Of a stretch of DNA of 52,839 bases, positions 7,615 through 17,059 are shown piece after piece. A program made the translations under genes and the position numbers. The DNA comes from an uncultured Bacilli bacterium (GTDB lineage: Bacteria; Bacillota_I; Bacilli_A; RF39; UBA660). Below the pieces are notes generated by a model. It was not told the origin of the DNA and made no database searches. It was given only the letters and a program-made list of their open reading frames with translations. Within the stretch, counting starts at the first letter, position 1, and the number at the start of each line of letters is the position of its first letter. The stretch lies in assembly GCA_948497845.1 (NCBI GenBank), contig CAOOMX010000003.1, forward strand, positions 1 through 52,839, in the 5' to 3' direction.

Positions 7615-10509
7615 ATGAACGAAAGACTGGGAATAGAAACAGCTATTAAATTATTTGAAAGTGCAAATAGAGAACAAATTGCTTCTTTAAAAACAGCTTA
7701 TAATAATTATGGTATTGGAAAACGTTATGAAAATGAATTATTAAATGATGCTAAAAAAGAATTGGATGATATTAATCAAGTGTTTTTGAATGCGGGATTA
7801 GATGCTCCATTTATTTTAAGTTATGCTCAGTTAAATACGAGTCTTGATAGAAAAAAGGAAAGTATTGCAGAATTAGAAAAACAAAGAGCTGAAGCAAGAG
7901 CAGCTTATATGGAATTAGATGAAGAAAAACTTATGGCTCAAAATCCATATATTACTTTAAATGAAATTAAAACGAGAAAGGCAACTGCAAGTAAAAAATG
8001 GGATGAGTTAAATTCTGCTATAGATGCTGCATGGAGAAAATACCGTTTATTAGAAGAGCAAAAGAAAAGAATAACTGATCCTGGTTTATTTGATGCTGAA
8101 TGTAATACGATTGAATATTTACGTTCATTAACTGATTCTAATGTAGATGAAGTATTAAAAACATATGTTCCTTATACTCAAATAGGTTTAGATGGGAAGC
8201 CTCTTGTTTCTAGTGAAAGATTAAATATTTTATTGCAATCAAAGTTATATGCTGTTGATTTATCCTTAGAAAGTGCTTTAGAAAAAAGAAAATTAATTGA
8301 ACAAAATATTGCTGTATTCGAAAGTGTTGGAAAAGAAATAGGTGTAGAGCTTATTTATGATGAAAAAGTAGCAGCTTTTAATGCTGCAAAAGTAGCACAG
8401 CAAATGTCAAGTAGTTATACTAGTTCACAAACTTTCACAATGGGCACAGGATTTGGAACTGGTACTGGATTCGGTACTAGTGGAACTGAGGCTAGTGGAA
8501 CTAGCACAGGTAACAATTTTGGCGGAGCTGGCACTAGTGGAACTGATGCAGGTAATAATTCTGGTGGAGCTGATGCTAATAGCGATGATTTTGATAAAGC
8601 TTGTGAAGATGCAAATGCATTAATTGCAGACGTTGAAAACATGATTCCAGAGTGGAATGTATGCGGTGTTGATCTTTTAGCTGGAGAAAAAGTGCGCTTA
8701 AATGACATTGTTGAAAATTTGAAAGTTGCTATGAATAATAAAAATTTAGAAGAAATAGAGCAACTAAATGAAGAATTGAGTAAAGATTTTGGTGAATTGT
8801 TAGAATTATTGAACACTAATGCTGGTGAAGTGCTTGCTAAAGCAGATAATATGCTTTCTAATTGGGATGATCTTTTTGCTGATGGTAGAGCTGATGCTAA
8901 ACTGGCTATAAATGCTATTTTAGGTGAAATAGAAGCTGCTATGAATTGGAGTGATTTCAAAGAAGTAGAAAGAGAAATTGGAACCCTAGATAATTATTTA
9001 AATCAATTATTAAATGTAACATTCATTAACGAAGCTAAAGAAAAAATAGCGAAAGCAGAAGGATTATTATCTGATTGGCTTAGATTTTTTAATACTGCAT
9101 GGACAAGTGATAAAGCTGTTTTGGATAATGATATTACAGAACTAGAAATTGCTATACATGATCAGGATTTAGAAAAAATAAAAAGATTATCTGGAGAACT
9201 AGATAGTCACTTAGATAGTATAGGAAAAGAAGTCGGAAAGAAAATATTCAATCAAATTGATTCAGCTTATGCAGATAATTTAGTAGATTTAAGTCCTTTG
9301 GAAAGGTCTATTATAAGACCAGCTGCAGAAGAATTGGAAAAAGCACTTTCAGCAGTACATGTAAATGTGGATGAAATAAATGAAAAGGCTGGAAAGTTAT
9401 ATGAAATAGCAGAACCTATTTTTAGTGCTATTGAAGCTATAGATAAGGCTGATGCTCTAATAAGTGAGAGCAATAAAGTAGTTTCTAGAAAAGAAAAGAA
9501 ATCACTTAAAGAGATGAAAAAAGAATTAATGTCTGCAAGACTTGAAGGAGATACAGATCGTATTAAAGCAGCCAGAGATGATTTAAATGAAGCAATAGAA
9601 GATGTTGAAACTAATGTTCAAAAGAAAAAGAATGATACATTAGATGAAAAACTTCCATTAGGTACAAGATATGAAGTTGTAAAACAAAAAACAGCAAAAA
9701 TTGCAAAGTCAACAGCATCTATCTTAAAAGCTGCTGCAATAGCGGGTGTAGCTATGACAGGATTAATTGGAGTAACTACAGGAGTTTGGTTATCTCCAGG
9801 AGTTCTTTCTCCGCTAGCAACTGTATTAACAGCCAGTGCTTTTTCTGGAGCTTTACAAATGTTGTATCAACATGTTATTATTCCTAAATTTGGACTCGAT
9901 GCTTTGCTGGAAGAATTGAGGATAAAGAAAGGCAAGAAGAAAAAATTACTTTATCCATTCTGGCTTACAAGTGGAGTTTCAATAATAAAAGAAAAAGCTT
10001 TTGGAGCTGTAAAAGACTTTGTGGCAGATAAGAGAGTTGAACATGCAGAAAAGAAAGAAGCTAAATTACAAGAGAAAAGAAGGGCTTTAAAAGAAGCAGC
10101 TGAAAAGGCTGAGGCAGAAAAAACTCTCGAAAATTCAGGCGAAACTTTAGCTTCTTCTGAAATTGTACCTGGAGAAAATATTTCTGTAGCAGACCCTTTT
10201 GTAGACGGCGAAGATCCATTTGCAGAAGATGAAGAAGAAACATTGGCAGCACCTGCTTCTGATACGACTTTAAAAGGAGAAGGAACTGGGGAGCCATTGT
10301 ATGATGAGGATTTCTTCAAGAATCTTGGATCAGAAGACCTGTTTGGGAAGATACAATTTTCGGATTTAGCACAAAAATTGGGAACTAGTCCACAGGACCT
10401 AGTAAGCAAATTAAATGGTATAGCTGATGAAGACTTAGATTTAGGTGACGCTTCAGGTTTAGTAGATGGTGACTTTGGTCCAGGTTTAGCAGAAGGAAGA
10501 GGGAGATAG
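7615..10509 (+). CDS. Large helical/coiled-coil membrane protein of unknown function
   Basis: 964 residues. Most is charged alpha-helical repeat material, for example three blocks of the type KADNMLSNWDDLFADGRADAK / KAEGLLSDWLRFFNTAW / NMIPEWNVCGVDLLAG. It is interrupted by a Gly/Thr/Ser-rich low-complexity linker (residues about 275-325). A hydrophobic segment (about 700-755, SILKAAAIAGVAMTGLIG onwards) could be one hairpin or two helices. The C-terminus is acidic (DPFVDGEDPFAEDEEE). No signal peptide is seen and no family is recognised. The next gene starts 2 bases after its stop, so the two are coexpressed. The helical blocks could form an elongated scaffold; this is a guess. Confidence 0.75.
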   Translation: MNERLGIETAIKLFESANREQIASLKTAYNNYGIGKRYENELLNDAKKELDDINQVFLNAGLDAPFILSYAQLNTSLDRKKESIAELEKQRAEARAAYMELDEEKLMAQNPYITLNEIKTRKATASKKWDELNSAIDAAWRKYRLLEEQKKRITDPGLFDAECNTIEYLRSLTDSNVDEVLKTYVPYTQIGLDGKPLVSSERLNILLQSKLYAVDLSLESALEKRKLIEQNIAVFESVGKEIGVELIYDEKVAAFNAAKVAQQMSSSYTSSQTFTMGTGFGTGTGFGTSGTEASGTSTGNNFGGAGTSGTDAGNNSGGADANSDDFDKACEDANALIADVENMIPEWNVCGVDLLAGEKVRLNDIVENLKVAMNNKNLEEIEQLNEELSKDFGELLELLNTNAGEVLAKADNMLSNWDDLFADGRADAKLAINAILGEIEAAMNWSDFKEVEREIGTLDNYLNQLLNVTFINEAKEKIAKAEGLLSDWLRFFNTAWTSDKAVLDNDITELEIAIHDQDLEKIKRLSGELDSHLDSIGKEVGKKIFNQIDSAYADNLVDLSPLERSIIRPAAEELEKALSAVHVNVDEINEKAGKLYEIAEPIFSAIEAIDKADALISESNKVVSRKEKKSLKEMKKELMSARLEGDTDRIKAARDDLNEAIEDVETNVQKKKNDTLDEKLPLGTRYEVVKQKTAKIAKSTASILKAAAIAGVAMTGLIGVTTGVWLSPGVLSPLATVLTASAFSGALQMLYQHVIIPKFGLDALLEELRIKKGKKKKLLYPFWLTSGVSIIKEKAFGAVKDFVADKRVEHAEKKEAKLQEKRRALKEAAEKAEAEKTLENSGETLASSEIVPGENISVADPFVDGEDPFAEDEEETLAAPASDTTLKGEGTGEPLYDEDFFKNLGSEDLFGKIQFSDLAQKLGTSPQDLVSKLNGIADEDLDLGDASGLVDGDFGPGLAEGRGR

Positions 10510-10511
10510 TA

Positions 10512-10793
10512 GTGAAAGTTGATAGTGTGATTACTTTAGAAAATAATTTAAATTGTTTGCTTTTAGATAAAGCCGTTTATAAAAATAATAATTACTTTTT
10601 GGCCATTTTATTGGATGAAGATAATGAACCAACTGATGATAGTGTTGTTTTAAAAGAAATTATTGAAGATGGAAAAATTTACATTGAAAGAGAAGGAAAC
10701 GAAGAAGTATTAGCAGAATTGTTAAAGCTGTTTGTAAAATCGTTTGCTGAAGATGTAGAAAGTTTACCTCCAATTGATGAAGAAGAAGTGTAA
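10512..10793 (+). CDS. DUF1292/YrzB-like small acidic protein
   Basis: 93 residues. The pattern ITLENN..., YKNNNYFLAILLDEDNEPTDDSVVLKEIIEDG resembles the DUF1292 (YrzB) family of small acidic Firmicute proteins whose role is unknown. The start is GTG with GGGAG 6 bases upstream, 2 bases after the stop of the long helical protein. A strong terminator follows, so this closes the operon. Confidence 0.65.
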   Translation: MKVDSVITLENNLNCLLLDKAVYKNNNYFLAILLDEDNEPTDDSVVLKEIIEDGKIYIEREGNEEVLAELLKLFVKSFAEDVESLPPIDEEEV

Positions 10794-10796
10794 AAT

Positions 10797-10823
10797 ATCA
10801 ACCCTTATGGGTTGATTTTTTTG
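10797..10823 (+). terminator. Intrinsic terminator
   Basis: ATCAACCC-TTAT-GGGTTGAT is a perfect 8-bp stem followed by a run of T residues. Confidence 0.9.
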
Positions 10824-10840
10824 CGCATAAATGGTAAACT
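10812..10840 (+). promoter_or_regulatory. Promoter of the 10875-16299 gene run
   Basis: TTGATT and TAAACT are separated by 17 bases, with a TGG extended -10 element. The -35 lies in the 3' arm of the preceding terminator. Confidence 0.45.
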
Positions 10841-10874
10841 TACTATTAGAAGAAAGATAATAATGGGGATAATT

Positions 10875-11498
10875 ATGAGTAAAAAAACAAGAAATATTTT
10901 AATCGTTTTATATGTTTTAGCTTTTTTTATTACTTGTATAGGGGCAACTCTTGCATATTTTACTGTTATTAAAGTATCAACCGTTTCTCCAGAAACAGAT
11001 ATTAATTCTGCTACAATGACGTCAATTATTTTTGACGCTGGTAGACCAATTGCGTTATATGCCAATGAATTGAATTTTGCGGAGGGAATGAATAATCTTA
11101 GTGGTGAAACTTTTGCTTCTTCTACATTAAAAATTGGTTCTGTAGAAGAAAGTGCTACTTTTTATTATAATTTAAGTATTGAGTTTTTTGAAAATACTTT
11201 GCTATATTCTTCTTATAAACAAACGCCAGAAGTATTGTTAACTTTACATGATCCTTCAGGCAATGAAATTAAATCGTTGGAAGGGCTTAATTATGTTACA
11301 GTAGATGATGTTTCAGGATTTGACGTTACGGGGAAAACTGGAAAATATTTAGTGGCTAGTAATTATGAAATTACTACTACTAGTGAGATTACACAGAAAT
11401 GGAATGTAAAATTAACGTTTGTTAATTTAGAAACATCTCAAGATATTAATAAGGGTAAAGGTTTGAATGGTGTTATGAAGATAGATCCTATCTATTAA
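10875..11498 (+). CDS. Exported protein with SipW-dependent-type signal peptide
   Basis: The N-terminus, MSKKTRNILIVLYVLAFF then GATLAYFTVIKVS, is the long signal-peptide style of TasA/camelysin-like proteins processed by SipW-type signal peptidases. The remaining roughly 170 residues look beta-rich and have no enzyme motif. GGGG at 10865-10868 is 6 bases before this ATG, so it is preferred over upstream in-frame starts. It may be a surface or matrix protein. No SipW-like peptidase is in the window. Confidence 0.6.
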   Translation: MSKKTRNILIVLYVLAFFITCIGATLAYFTVIKVSTVSPETDINSATMTSIIFDAGRPIALYANELNFAEGMNNLSGETFASSTLKIGSVEESATFYYNLSIEFFENTLLYSSYKQTPEVLLTLHDPSGNEIKSLEGLNYVTVDDVSGFDVTGKTGKYLVASNYEITTTSEITQKWNVKLTFVNLETSQDINKGKGLNGVMKIDPIY

Positions 11499-11514
11499 GA
11501 AAGAGGTTTTGGTT

Positions 11515-11889
11515 ATGAGAATGAGTGAGTATGAAAAGCAAATTATTGCTAGTTCTATGGAAATGGCAAGACAGAATGAATGGGATGATGTGATGTTACT
11601 CACTGGTTCTGAAATAATGGAAATGTATCCCTTGACTGATTTTGAGAAAGCGGAGTGTGTCCCAGATTTAACTTTAAGAGGATTAGAAATAGCGGAGTTA
11701 GAAGCATTAATTGATAGCTTACAGCAAGAAGTTGATCATTGTGAAGAACAAATAGCAAATATGGATCGTTCTAGTCACATTACAGAAGCAAGGAGTGAAT
11801 TAAGCTATTATCGTAGGGAGCTTGTTATGGCACAGGAAAGATATGATGGTTTGATAAATGATGAAAGAAGAGATTCAAGGCTTTATTGA
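11515..11889 (+). CDS. Small coiled-coil protein, unknown
   Basis: About 124 residues. The C-terminal half is a charged coiled coil (LEIAELEALIDSLQQEVDHC...). The ATG at 11515 has AGAGG 8 bases upstream. The last 32 bases overlap the start of the XerD-like gene, so translation is probably coupled. No family recognised. Confidence 0.65.
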   Translation: MRMSEYEKQIIASSMEMARQNEWDDVMLLTGSEIMEMYPLTDFEKAECVPDLTLRGLEIAELEALIDSLQQEVDHCEEQIANMDRSSHITEARSELSYYRRELVMAQERYDGLINDERRDSRLY

Positions 11890-12757
11890 TTATTTGATAA
11901 AAGAGCTTAATTTTGCAAATAATACAGTTATTTCCTATCAAAGAGATTTGGCAATGTATATGGAATATCTTGCAAAAGAACAATTAAGTTTTTTAGATAT
12001 TTCAAGAGAAGATGTTCGTGTTTATTTAAAATATCTTTCCAAAAAAGCTTTAAAGAATAGTAGTATTTCTAGGCATATTAGTTGTTTAAGAAGTTTTTAC
12101 AATTATTTGTTGTTAAATGGTAAAATAGAAGTAAATGTTTTTAAAATGATTAGTAATCCTAAGCTGGAAAGAAAATTACCTAATTTTTTAAGTTATGAAG
12201 AGATGCGTATTATTTTTGATTCTATTGATATAAATACTTCCATTGGACTTAGAGATCGATTAATGATTGAGCTTTTTTATGCTAGTGGTTGTCGTGTAAG
12301 TGAACTTATTGCTATTAAAATACAAGATATTGATGTTAATAAAAAAACGATTCGTATAATGGGGAAAGGAAGTAAGGAACGATTTGTTTATTATGGGGAA
12401 TATGCAGCTTATTATTTAGATTTATACCTAAAAGACAGTAGAGAGAAAATAAAAGGATCTGTAAATACTGATTATCTTCTTTTGTCAAAAAAAGGGAAGG
12501 CTCTAACTTTAATGGAGATGGAAGTTATTATTAGAAACTTAGTTAAAGATTTACCTTTAAAAAGTCATGTTACTCCGCATACATTTCGACATACTTTTGC
12601 CACACATCTGTTGAATAATGGTGCGGATATCAAAACGGTACAAGAATTGTTAGGTCATACAAATTTAAATACAACGGGGATATATACCCATGTAACAAAT
12701 GAACGATTAAGAGAAGTATATTTGAAGACGTTCCCTAGAATAGGGAATAAATTATAG
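11858..12757 (+). CDS. xerD: XerD-like tyrosine recombinase
   Basis: 299 residues, the usual Xer size. An N-terminal core-binding SAM-like domain (residues about 5-85) is followed by a catalytic domain with the full set: Arg in ASGCRVSEL, Lys in MGKGSKERF, HTFRHTFATH, LLGHTNLNTTGIYTHV with the nucleophilic Tyr. Xer enzymes resolve chromosome dimers at dif. The chromosomal setting and lack of nearby att repeats argue for a housekeeping Xer rather than an integrase. It is embedded in a plus-strand run of genes and starts inside the preceding gene. Confidence 0.85.
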   Translation: MMKEEIQGFIDYLIKELNFANNTVISYQRDLAMYMEYLAKEQLSFLDISREDVRVYLKYLSKKALKNSSISRHISCLRSFYNYLLLNGKIEVNVFKMISNPKLERKLPNFLSYEEMRIIFDSIDINTSIGLRDRLMIELFYASGCRVSELIAIKIQDIDVNKKTIRIMGKGSKERFVYYGEYAAYYLDLYLKDSREKIKGSVNTDYLLLSKKGKALTLMEMEVIIRNLVKDLPLKSHVTPHTFRHTFATHLLNNGADIKTVQELLGHTNLNTTGIYTHVTNERLREVYLKTFPRIGNKL

Positions 12758-12768
12758 GAAAGGATATT

Positions 12769-13659
12769 ATGGAAACAATATTAGAATGTAAAAAAATATG
12801 TAAAAGGTTTGGGAAAAAGCAAATATTACAAGATGTTTCTTTTAAAATTTTAGAAGGGGACATTTTAGCTTTTATTGGACCAAATGGTAGTGGTAAGACT
12901 ACAACTATTAAGCTGATACTTGGATTGCAAAGTATTGATGCAGGAGAAGTTGTTATTAATGGGTTTAATGTAGAAAAAGATTTTGTGAAAGCTATAAAAA
13001 GAGTAGGAGCTATTGTTGAAAATCCTGATATTTATATGTACTTATCAGGTTATCAGAATTTAAAATTAGTAAGTGATTATTATAAGGAAGTAATGGATGA
13101 AGATATTAAAAGAGTGGTTTCTTTGGTTGGATTAGAAGATCGTATTCATGATAAAGTTAGTAAATATTCTTTAGGTATGAGGCAACGACTAGGAATTGCT
13201 AGGGCTCTTCTTCATAACCCTAATTTGCTTATTTTAGATGAACCAACAAATGGTTTAGATCCAGAAGGAATAAAAGACCTTAGAGTTTTATTAAAAAAGT
13301 TAGCTAAAGATGGAATTGGAATTTTAATTTCCAGTCATAATTTAGCAGAATTAGAAAGTTTTTGTAATAAAGTATGTGTTATACAAGAAGGAAAAATAAT
13401 AGAAAGCACAGATGTTAAAGCGTTTAAAAAAGAACAAGATCAATATTTATTTGTTGTTTCTAGTACTGAAAAAATAGATTTTAAAAATATTAGTAATGTG
13501 AAAGAGGATTCTTTTTATTTTCATGGAACAAAAGAGGATGTGGCAAAACTTGTTGCTAAGTTAGTAAAGATGGGTATTAGCATTTATGAAGTTAAACAAA
13601 TAGAACTTACATTAGAAGAAGCTTTTTTAAGAAAAATGGGAGATAAGAAACATGATTAG
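12769..13659 (+). CDS. ABC transporter ATP-binding protein, bacitracin-export type
   Basis: Cytoplasmic ATPase of an ABC-2 exporter. Walker A GPNGSGKT (about 38-45), signature YSLGMRQR (about 133-140), Walker B LLILDEP (about 154-160) and the switch histidine in LISSHNL are all present. The DEPTNGLDPEGI wording is typical of BcrA/antimicrobial-peptide exporters. The gene overlaps the permease start by 8 bases. Confidence 0.88.
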   Translation: METILECKKICKRFGKKQILQDVSFKILEGDILAFIGPNGSGKTTTIKLILGLQSIDAGEVVINGFNVEKDFVKAIKRVGAIVENPDIYMYLSGYQNLKLVSDYYKEVMDEDIKRVVSLVGLEDRIHDKVSKYSLGMRQRLGIARALLHNPNLLILDEPTNGLDPEGIKDLRVLLKKLAKDGIGILISSHNLAELESFCNKVCVIQEGKIIESTDVKAFKKEQDQYLFVVSSTEKIDFKNISNVKEDSFYFHGTKEDVAKLVAKLVKMGISIYEVKQIELTLEEAFLRKMGDKKHD

Positions 13660-15058
13660 ATTAATAAAAAATGAAATGTATAAATTGTTTCATAAAAAGA
13701 GTACTTTGATAACCCTTTTTGTTTTATTTGGTTTTGTAGTATTGGTTAACTTTTTTTATAGTAGTAATAATGCACAAAATTTTATTTATACAGATTCAAA
13801 TTACTTAGAGGAATTAAAACAAAAAGTAGATGGTTTTGATTTAGATAATGGAAATATGAATGAATATGCTAGTTTATGTTCTTCTTTAGAAATTCAGAAA
13901 TATGTAGAAGGAAAATATAATGATTGGAGAGTGGAATTTTACTATTCTAAAGTATCTTCAATAGTTGAAGAGTACTATCAGGCTTTATATGTTATGAAAG
14001 ATCAATCACAAGCAGATATGCTAAGAGAAAAAATTGATCAATATGTAAAAAGATTAGAGCATGAGGATTGGAGATTTTTTACTGAAAAAGAAATACTTTA
14101 TTTGAAAGATTCTTTAAATACTAGAGAAATTGTTACTTTAGGGGATTTTGATACAGATGTATTAAAGTTTAAAATTGAGTTATTGGAATATCGCTTGGAT
14201 AATAATGTTTCTTATGAAAAAAGTTATCTTGATACTGCTATAAGAACTTTAGAATCTACTATAAACGGAAAGAAAAGATATGAAGAAGCAAAAACTGAAA
14301 AAGAAAAAGAAAGTTTTGCCTCTGATTATGCTCGCTTTATGGAGAATGAGTATATTTTAAAAGAAAAAGTGGATATTAATAATGAGCAATCATTATATGG
14401 CATTTTACGTAATTTTTTAGGCGAATATTTATTTTTGATTTTAGTATTTGTTATTTTAATAGCGGGAAGTATGGTTAGTGATGAGTTTAGTAAGGGAACG
14501 ATTAAATCATTACTTATTCTACCTTATAAAAGAAATCAAATCTTATTGGCGAAATTGATAACTGTCTTACTTATGATTCCTTTTGTTACATTATTTTTAG
14601 TCGTTTGTGAATTTATAGTAGGAGGATTGTTCTTTGGATATTCGTCTTTGAGCGCTCCTGTTGTTGCTTATAATTTTAAATTAAATGGTATAGAAGTTAT
14701 GTCTTTATTTAAGTATTTTCTTTTATGCTTTTTGGGGCTTAGTCCTATGCTGATATTATTGGCAACTTTGGCTTTTGGTTTATCTACTATTATTTGTAGT
14801 ACAGCTTTTGCAATAACAATAACTTTTTGTGGATTTATTGCATCAAGTATCATTAATCAGTTTGCGTTATTTTATAAGGTTAAATTTTTGAATTATTTTG
14901 TAACTACGAATTGGGACTTAAGATATTTTATTTTTGGAGGCAGTTCTCCTTATGAAATTTCAATGAAACAATCTATTATTGTATGTTTTATATATTTTGC
15001 TATAATGGTAGTAGTTATGTTTGTAGTTTTTAAAAGAAAAAATATAAAGAATATTTAA
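13652..15058 (+). CDS. ABC-2 type permease
   Basis: 468 residues. One membrane helix near residues 20-37, then a hydrophilic extracellular loop of about 210 residues, then a cluster of five or six helices (about 255-465). The conserved SDEFSKGTIKSLLILPYKR stretch is typical of ABC-2 permeases. It is translationally coupled to the ATPase. The substrate is probably a peptide antibiotic or lipid-linked compound. Confidence 0.85.
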   Translation: MIRLIKNEMYKLFHKKSTLITLFVLFGFVVLVNFFYSSNNAQNFIYTDSNYLEELKQKVDGFDLDNGNMNEYASLCSSLEIQKYVEGKYNDWRVEFYYSKVSSIVEEYYQALYVMKDQSQADMLREKIDQYVKRLEHEDWRFFTEKEILYLKDSLNTREIVTLGDFDTDVLKFKIELLEYRLDNNVSYEKSYLDTAIRTLESTINGKKRYEEAKTEKEKESFASDYARFMENEYILKEKVDINNEQSLYGILRNFLGEYLFLILVFVILIAGSMVSDEFSKGTIKSLLILPYKRNQILLAKLITVLLMIPFVTLFLVVCEFIVGGLFFGYSSLSAPVVAYNFKLNGIEVMSLFKYFLLCFLGLSPMLILLATLAFGLSTIICSTAFAITITFCGFIASSIINQFALFYKVKFLNYFVTTNWDLRYFIFGGSSPYEISMKQSIIVCFIYFAIMVVVMFVVFKRKNIKNI

Positions 15059-15078
15059 GTAGAAGTGAGGTAGTAAAT

Positions 15079-16299
15079 ATGAAGTATCGATTAAGAAAAA
15101 TTTCTTTGCAAGTATGGGGTGTTTTTATTATATCGATACTTTCTTTTGGATCACTTTATTTAGGTTTGAAATCATATAAAAGTTTTTATAAGAATAGGGA
15201 AGAGGGCTTAGTTGAAAAGAAAGCTAGTGAAAAAACAGTGAAGAGAAGTGAAAAAATTGATGCTTTTTTACTAGATACTTCTTCTGATTATCTTTTCTTA
15301 GAGAAGGACTTTGGTCAAGTTTTTACTAATATTGTTATAAAAGATGATAATGGATATCAATCCTTTTTATTCGATTATGTTACTGGAGATAAATTAAATT
15401 TAGAAGATATTATAAAAGAAGGGAAAAGAGAAGAGTTTTATGAAAAGATTAAAGAACTTTTATATTTGAAATATCCTTCTTTTATTGCAGATGTTTTGAG
15501 TGAAAATGATAAAAGAAATGCATATATTTTTAAAGATAATGCTATGGTGATTTATTATTATGATTATGATATATCTCCTAAACCTGTTGAAGAATTATAT
15601 TTAACAATAAATTATAATGAAATTTATACATATTTGAAGTTTAATGTTGCATTAGATGATACTTACCAAAATGAAGATGGCTTTGCTATAAATAACGAGA
15701 AAAAATTGGTAAGTATTACATTTGATGATGGACCAGGGGCATATACCAATGAATTAGTAGATATATTAGCTGCCAATAAGGCTCATGCGACTTTCTTTAT
15801 GGTAGGAAATAGAATTGCTAAATTAAAGGATGTTGTTTTAAACGTTTATAAAAATGAAAATGAAGTGGCATATCATTCTTATGCACATAAGAGTTTTAAG
15901 CGTCAGCCTTTAGAAGAAATACAAGCAGATTTTTTGCTAAGTAATGAGACATTAAAAAGTATTATTGGTGTTCCATTTAAACTAACAAGACCTCCTTATG
16001 GAGCTATAAATGACGAAGTAAAGATGAGCTTAGATACTAGTTTTATTTTATGGAATGTTGATACTTTGGATTGGCAACATAAAGATGTAGATTATTTGTT
16101 TACTTATACACTTTCGCATATAAATGAAGGGGATATTGTTTTGTTTCATGATATTCATAGAACTTCTGTAGATGCTATTAAAGCTATTTTACCTGAATTA
16201 TATGTTAGAGGATATCAAGTAGTTACAGTGAGTGCACTTGCTAACTCATATGGTATTTCTTTGGAAAATCATAATGTATATAGACATTTTTCTAAATAA
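15079..16299 (+). CDS. Polysaccharide (peptidoglycan) deacetylase
   Basis: An N-terminal anchor (residues about 9-30), an alpha/beta domain (about 60-195), then a NodB-type carbohydrate esterase 4 domain (about 205-400). CE4 motifs are complete: TFDDGP (about 214-219, catalytic Asp and metal Asp), HSYAH (metal His pair), RPPYG, WNVDTLDW and LFHD. The family removes N-acetyl groups from peptidoglycan or other polymers outside the membrane. It follows an exporter and may help wall modification. The last 8 bases overlap a convergent gene. Confidence 0.9.
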   Translation: MKYRLRKISLQVWGVFIISILSFGSLYLGLKSYKSFYKNREEGLVEKKASEKTVKRSEKIDAFLLDTSSDYLFLEKDFGQVFTNIVIKDDNGYQSFLFDYVTGDKLNLEDIIKEGKREEFYEKIKELLYLKYPSFIADVLSENDKRNAYIFKDNAMVIYYYDYDISPKPVEELYLTINYNEIYTYLKFNVALDDTYQNEDGFAINNEKKLVSITFDDGPGAYTNELVDILAANKAHATFFMVGNRIAKLKDVVLNVYKNENEVAYHSYAHKSFKRQPLEEIQADFLLSNETLKSIIGVPFKLTRPPYGAINDEVKMSLDTSFILWNVDTLDWQHKDVDYLFTYTLSHINEGDIVLFHDIHRTSVDAIKAILPELYVRGYQVVTVSALANSYGISLENHNVYRHFSK

Positions 16300-16663
16300 A
16301 GCCAATTTCGTCAGGTTCTGTTTGTGTAATTTCGCTTATTACTTGAATGGCTCCGCCGATTAAAAATAAAATGGCACCAACTAATTTAGCTAAGGTAATT
16401 AAGTAATCTTTATTTTGTAAATTTTTTTCCATATTGTTTAAATCTTCAGTTATAATTAAAACAAAATATAAGTATATAAAAAAAGCAATTGTTAAAACGG
16501 TTATGTTAATTGCTTTTTGTTTGTAAAAAGCTTGTTTATCCTTTTTAGTATAGTAGTCTTCTTCTAGATGATTAGAGTAGAGTGCTGCTATAACGATAAA
16601 TGCATAAACAAACCAAATAAAGTTTTCTGTTTTTAGGCGTGATAGTTTAATACCAATATTCAT
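16292..16663 (-). CDS. Small multi-pass membrane protein
   Basis: 123 residues with about three hydrophobic segments (FIWFVYAFIVIAALY; INITVLTIAFFIYLYFVLII; LAKLVGAILFLIGGAIQVI). No family recognised. It converges on the deacetylase gene with an 8-base overlap and is followed upstream by another small membrane-protein gene on the same strand. Confidence 0.65.
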   Translation of the reverse strand: MNIGIKLSRLKTENFIWFVYAFIVIAALYSNHLEEDYYTKKDKQAFYKQKAINITVLTIAFFIYLYFVLIITEDLNNMEKNLQNKDYLITLAKLVGAILFLIGGAIQVISEITQTEPDEIGFI

Positions 16664-16694
16664 ATTAGAAGTTTATTTAAAAAAAAAGAAATAA

Positions 16695-16991
16695 TTACTT
16701 CTTTTCTATCAGAAATTTATTTACTTTATCAATAATTAGTTTGTGTCTTCCTATTAAAAAGACAAAGGCAAAAATATAGAGAATGATACCTGATGTTATA
16801 CCAAATATTCTGGCATCTTTCATGATAGCATCGATGATTAAATAACTTCCATAAATAAGTAGTAATAGACTTGTTATTAAAAGACGAGTAAATCTTACTT
16901 TTAATATTTGGCCTGTCTTTGTTTGATAAAAAGCTTCACGCGTTTTTTTTTGTTCTTCTTTGGTTAATCTTTGATATTTGTTTTTTAGCAT
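16695..16991 (-). CDS. Small two-helix membrane protein
   Basis: 98 residues. A basic N-terminus (RLTKEEQKKTREAF), two membrane helices (LLITSLLLLIYGSYLIIDAI; GITSGIILYIFAFVFLIG) and a basic C-terminus. GAGGTG lies 5 bases before the ATG. Divergent from the 17060 gene. Function unknown. Confidence 0.65.
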   Translation of the reverse strand: MLKNKYQRLTKEEQKKTREAFYQTKTGQILKVRFTRLLITSLLLLIYGSYLIIDAIMKDARIFGITSGIILYIFAFVFLIGRHKLIIDKVNKFLIEKK

Positions 16992-17008
16992 TGTTACACC
17001 TCAAAATC

Positions 17009-17041
17009 ATTATATCATAATTTTTCGTTTTGTGGTAAAAT
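17009..17041. promoter_or_regulatory. Divergent promoters between 16991 and 17060
   Basis: On the minus strand TATAAT reads from 17014 to 17009. On the plus strand TGGTAAAAT (17033-17041) is an extended -10. The plus -10 ends at 17041, so an ATG at 17042 would sit before the transcript start; this decides for the ATG at 17060. Confidence 0.5.
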
Positions 17042-17059
17042 ATGAGATATGGTGATTTT

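Noticed and set aside
11858..12757. XerD-like gene as integrase of a second mobile element
   Set aside because: Standard Xer length, no flanking direct repeats or tRNA, embedded in an ordinary operon.
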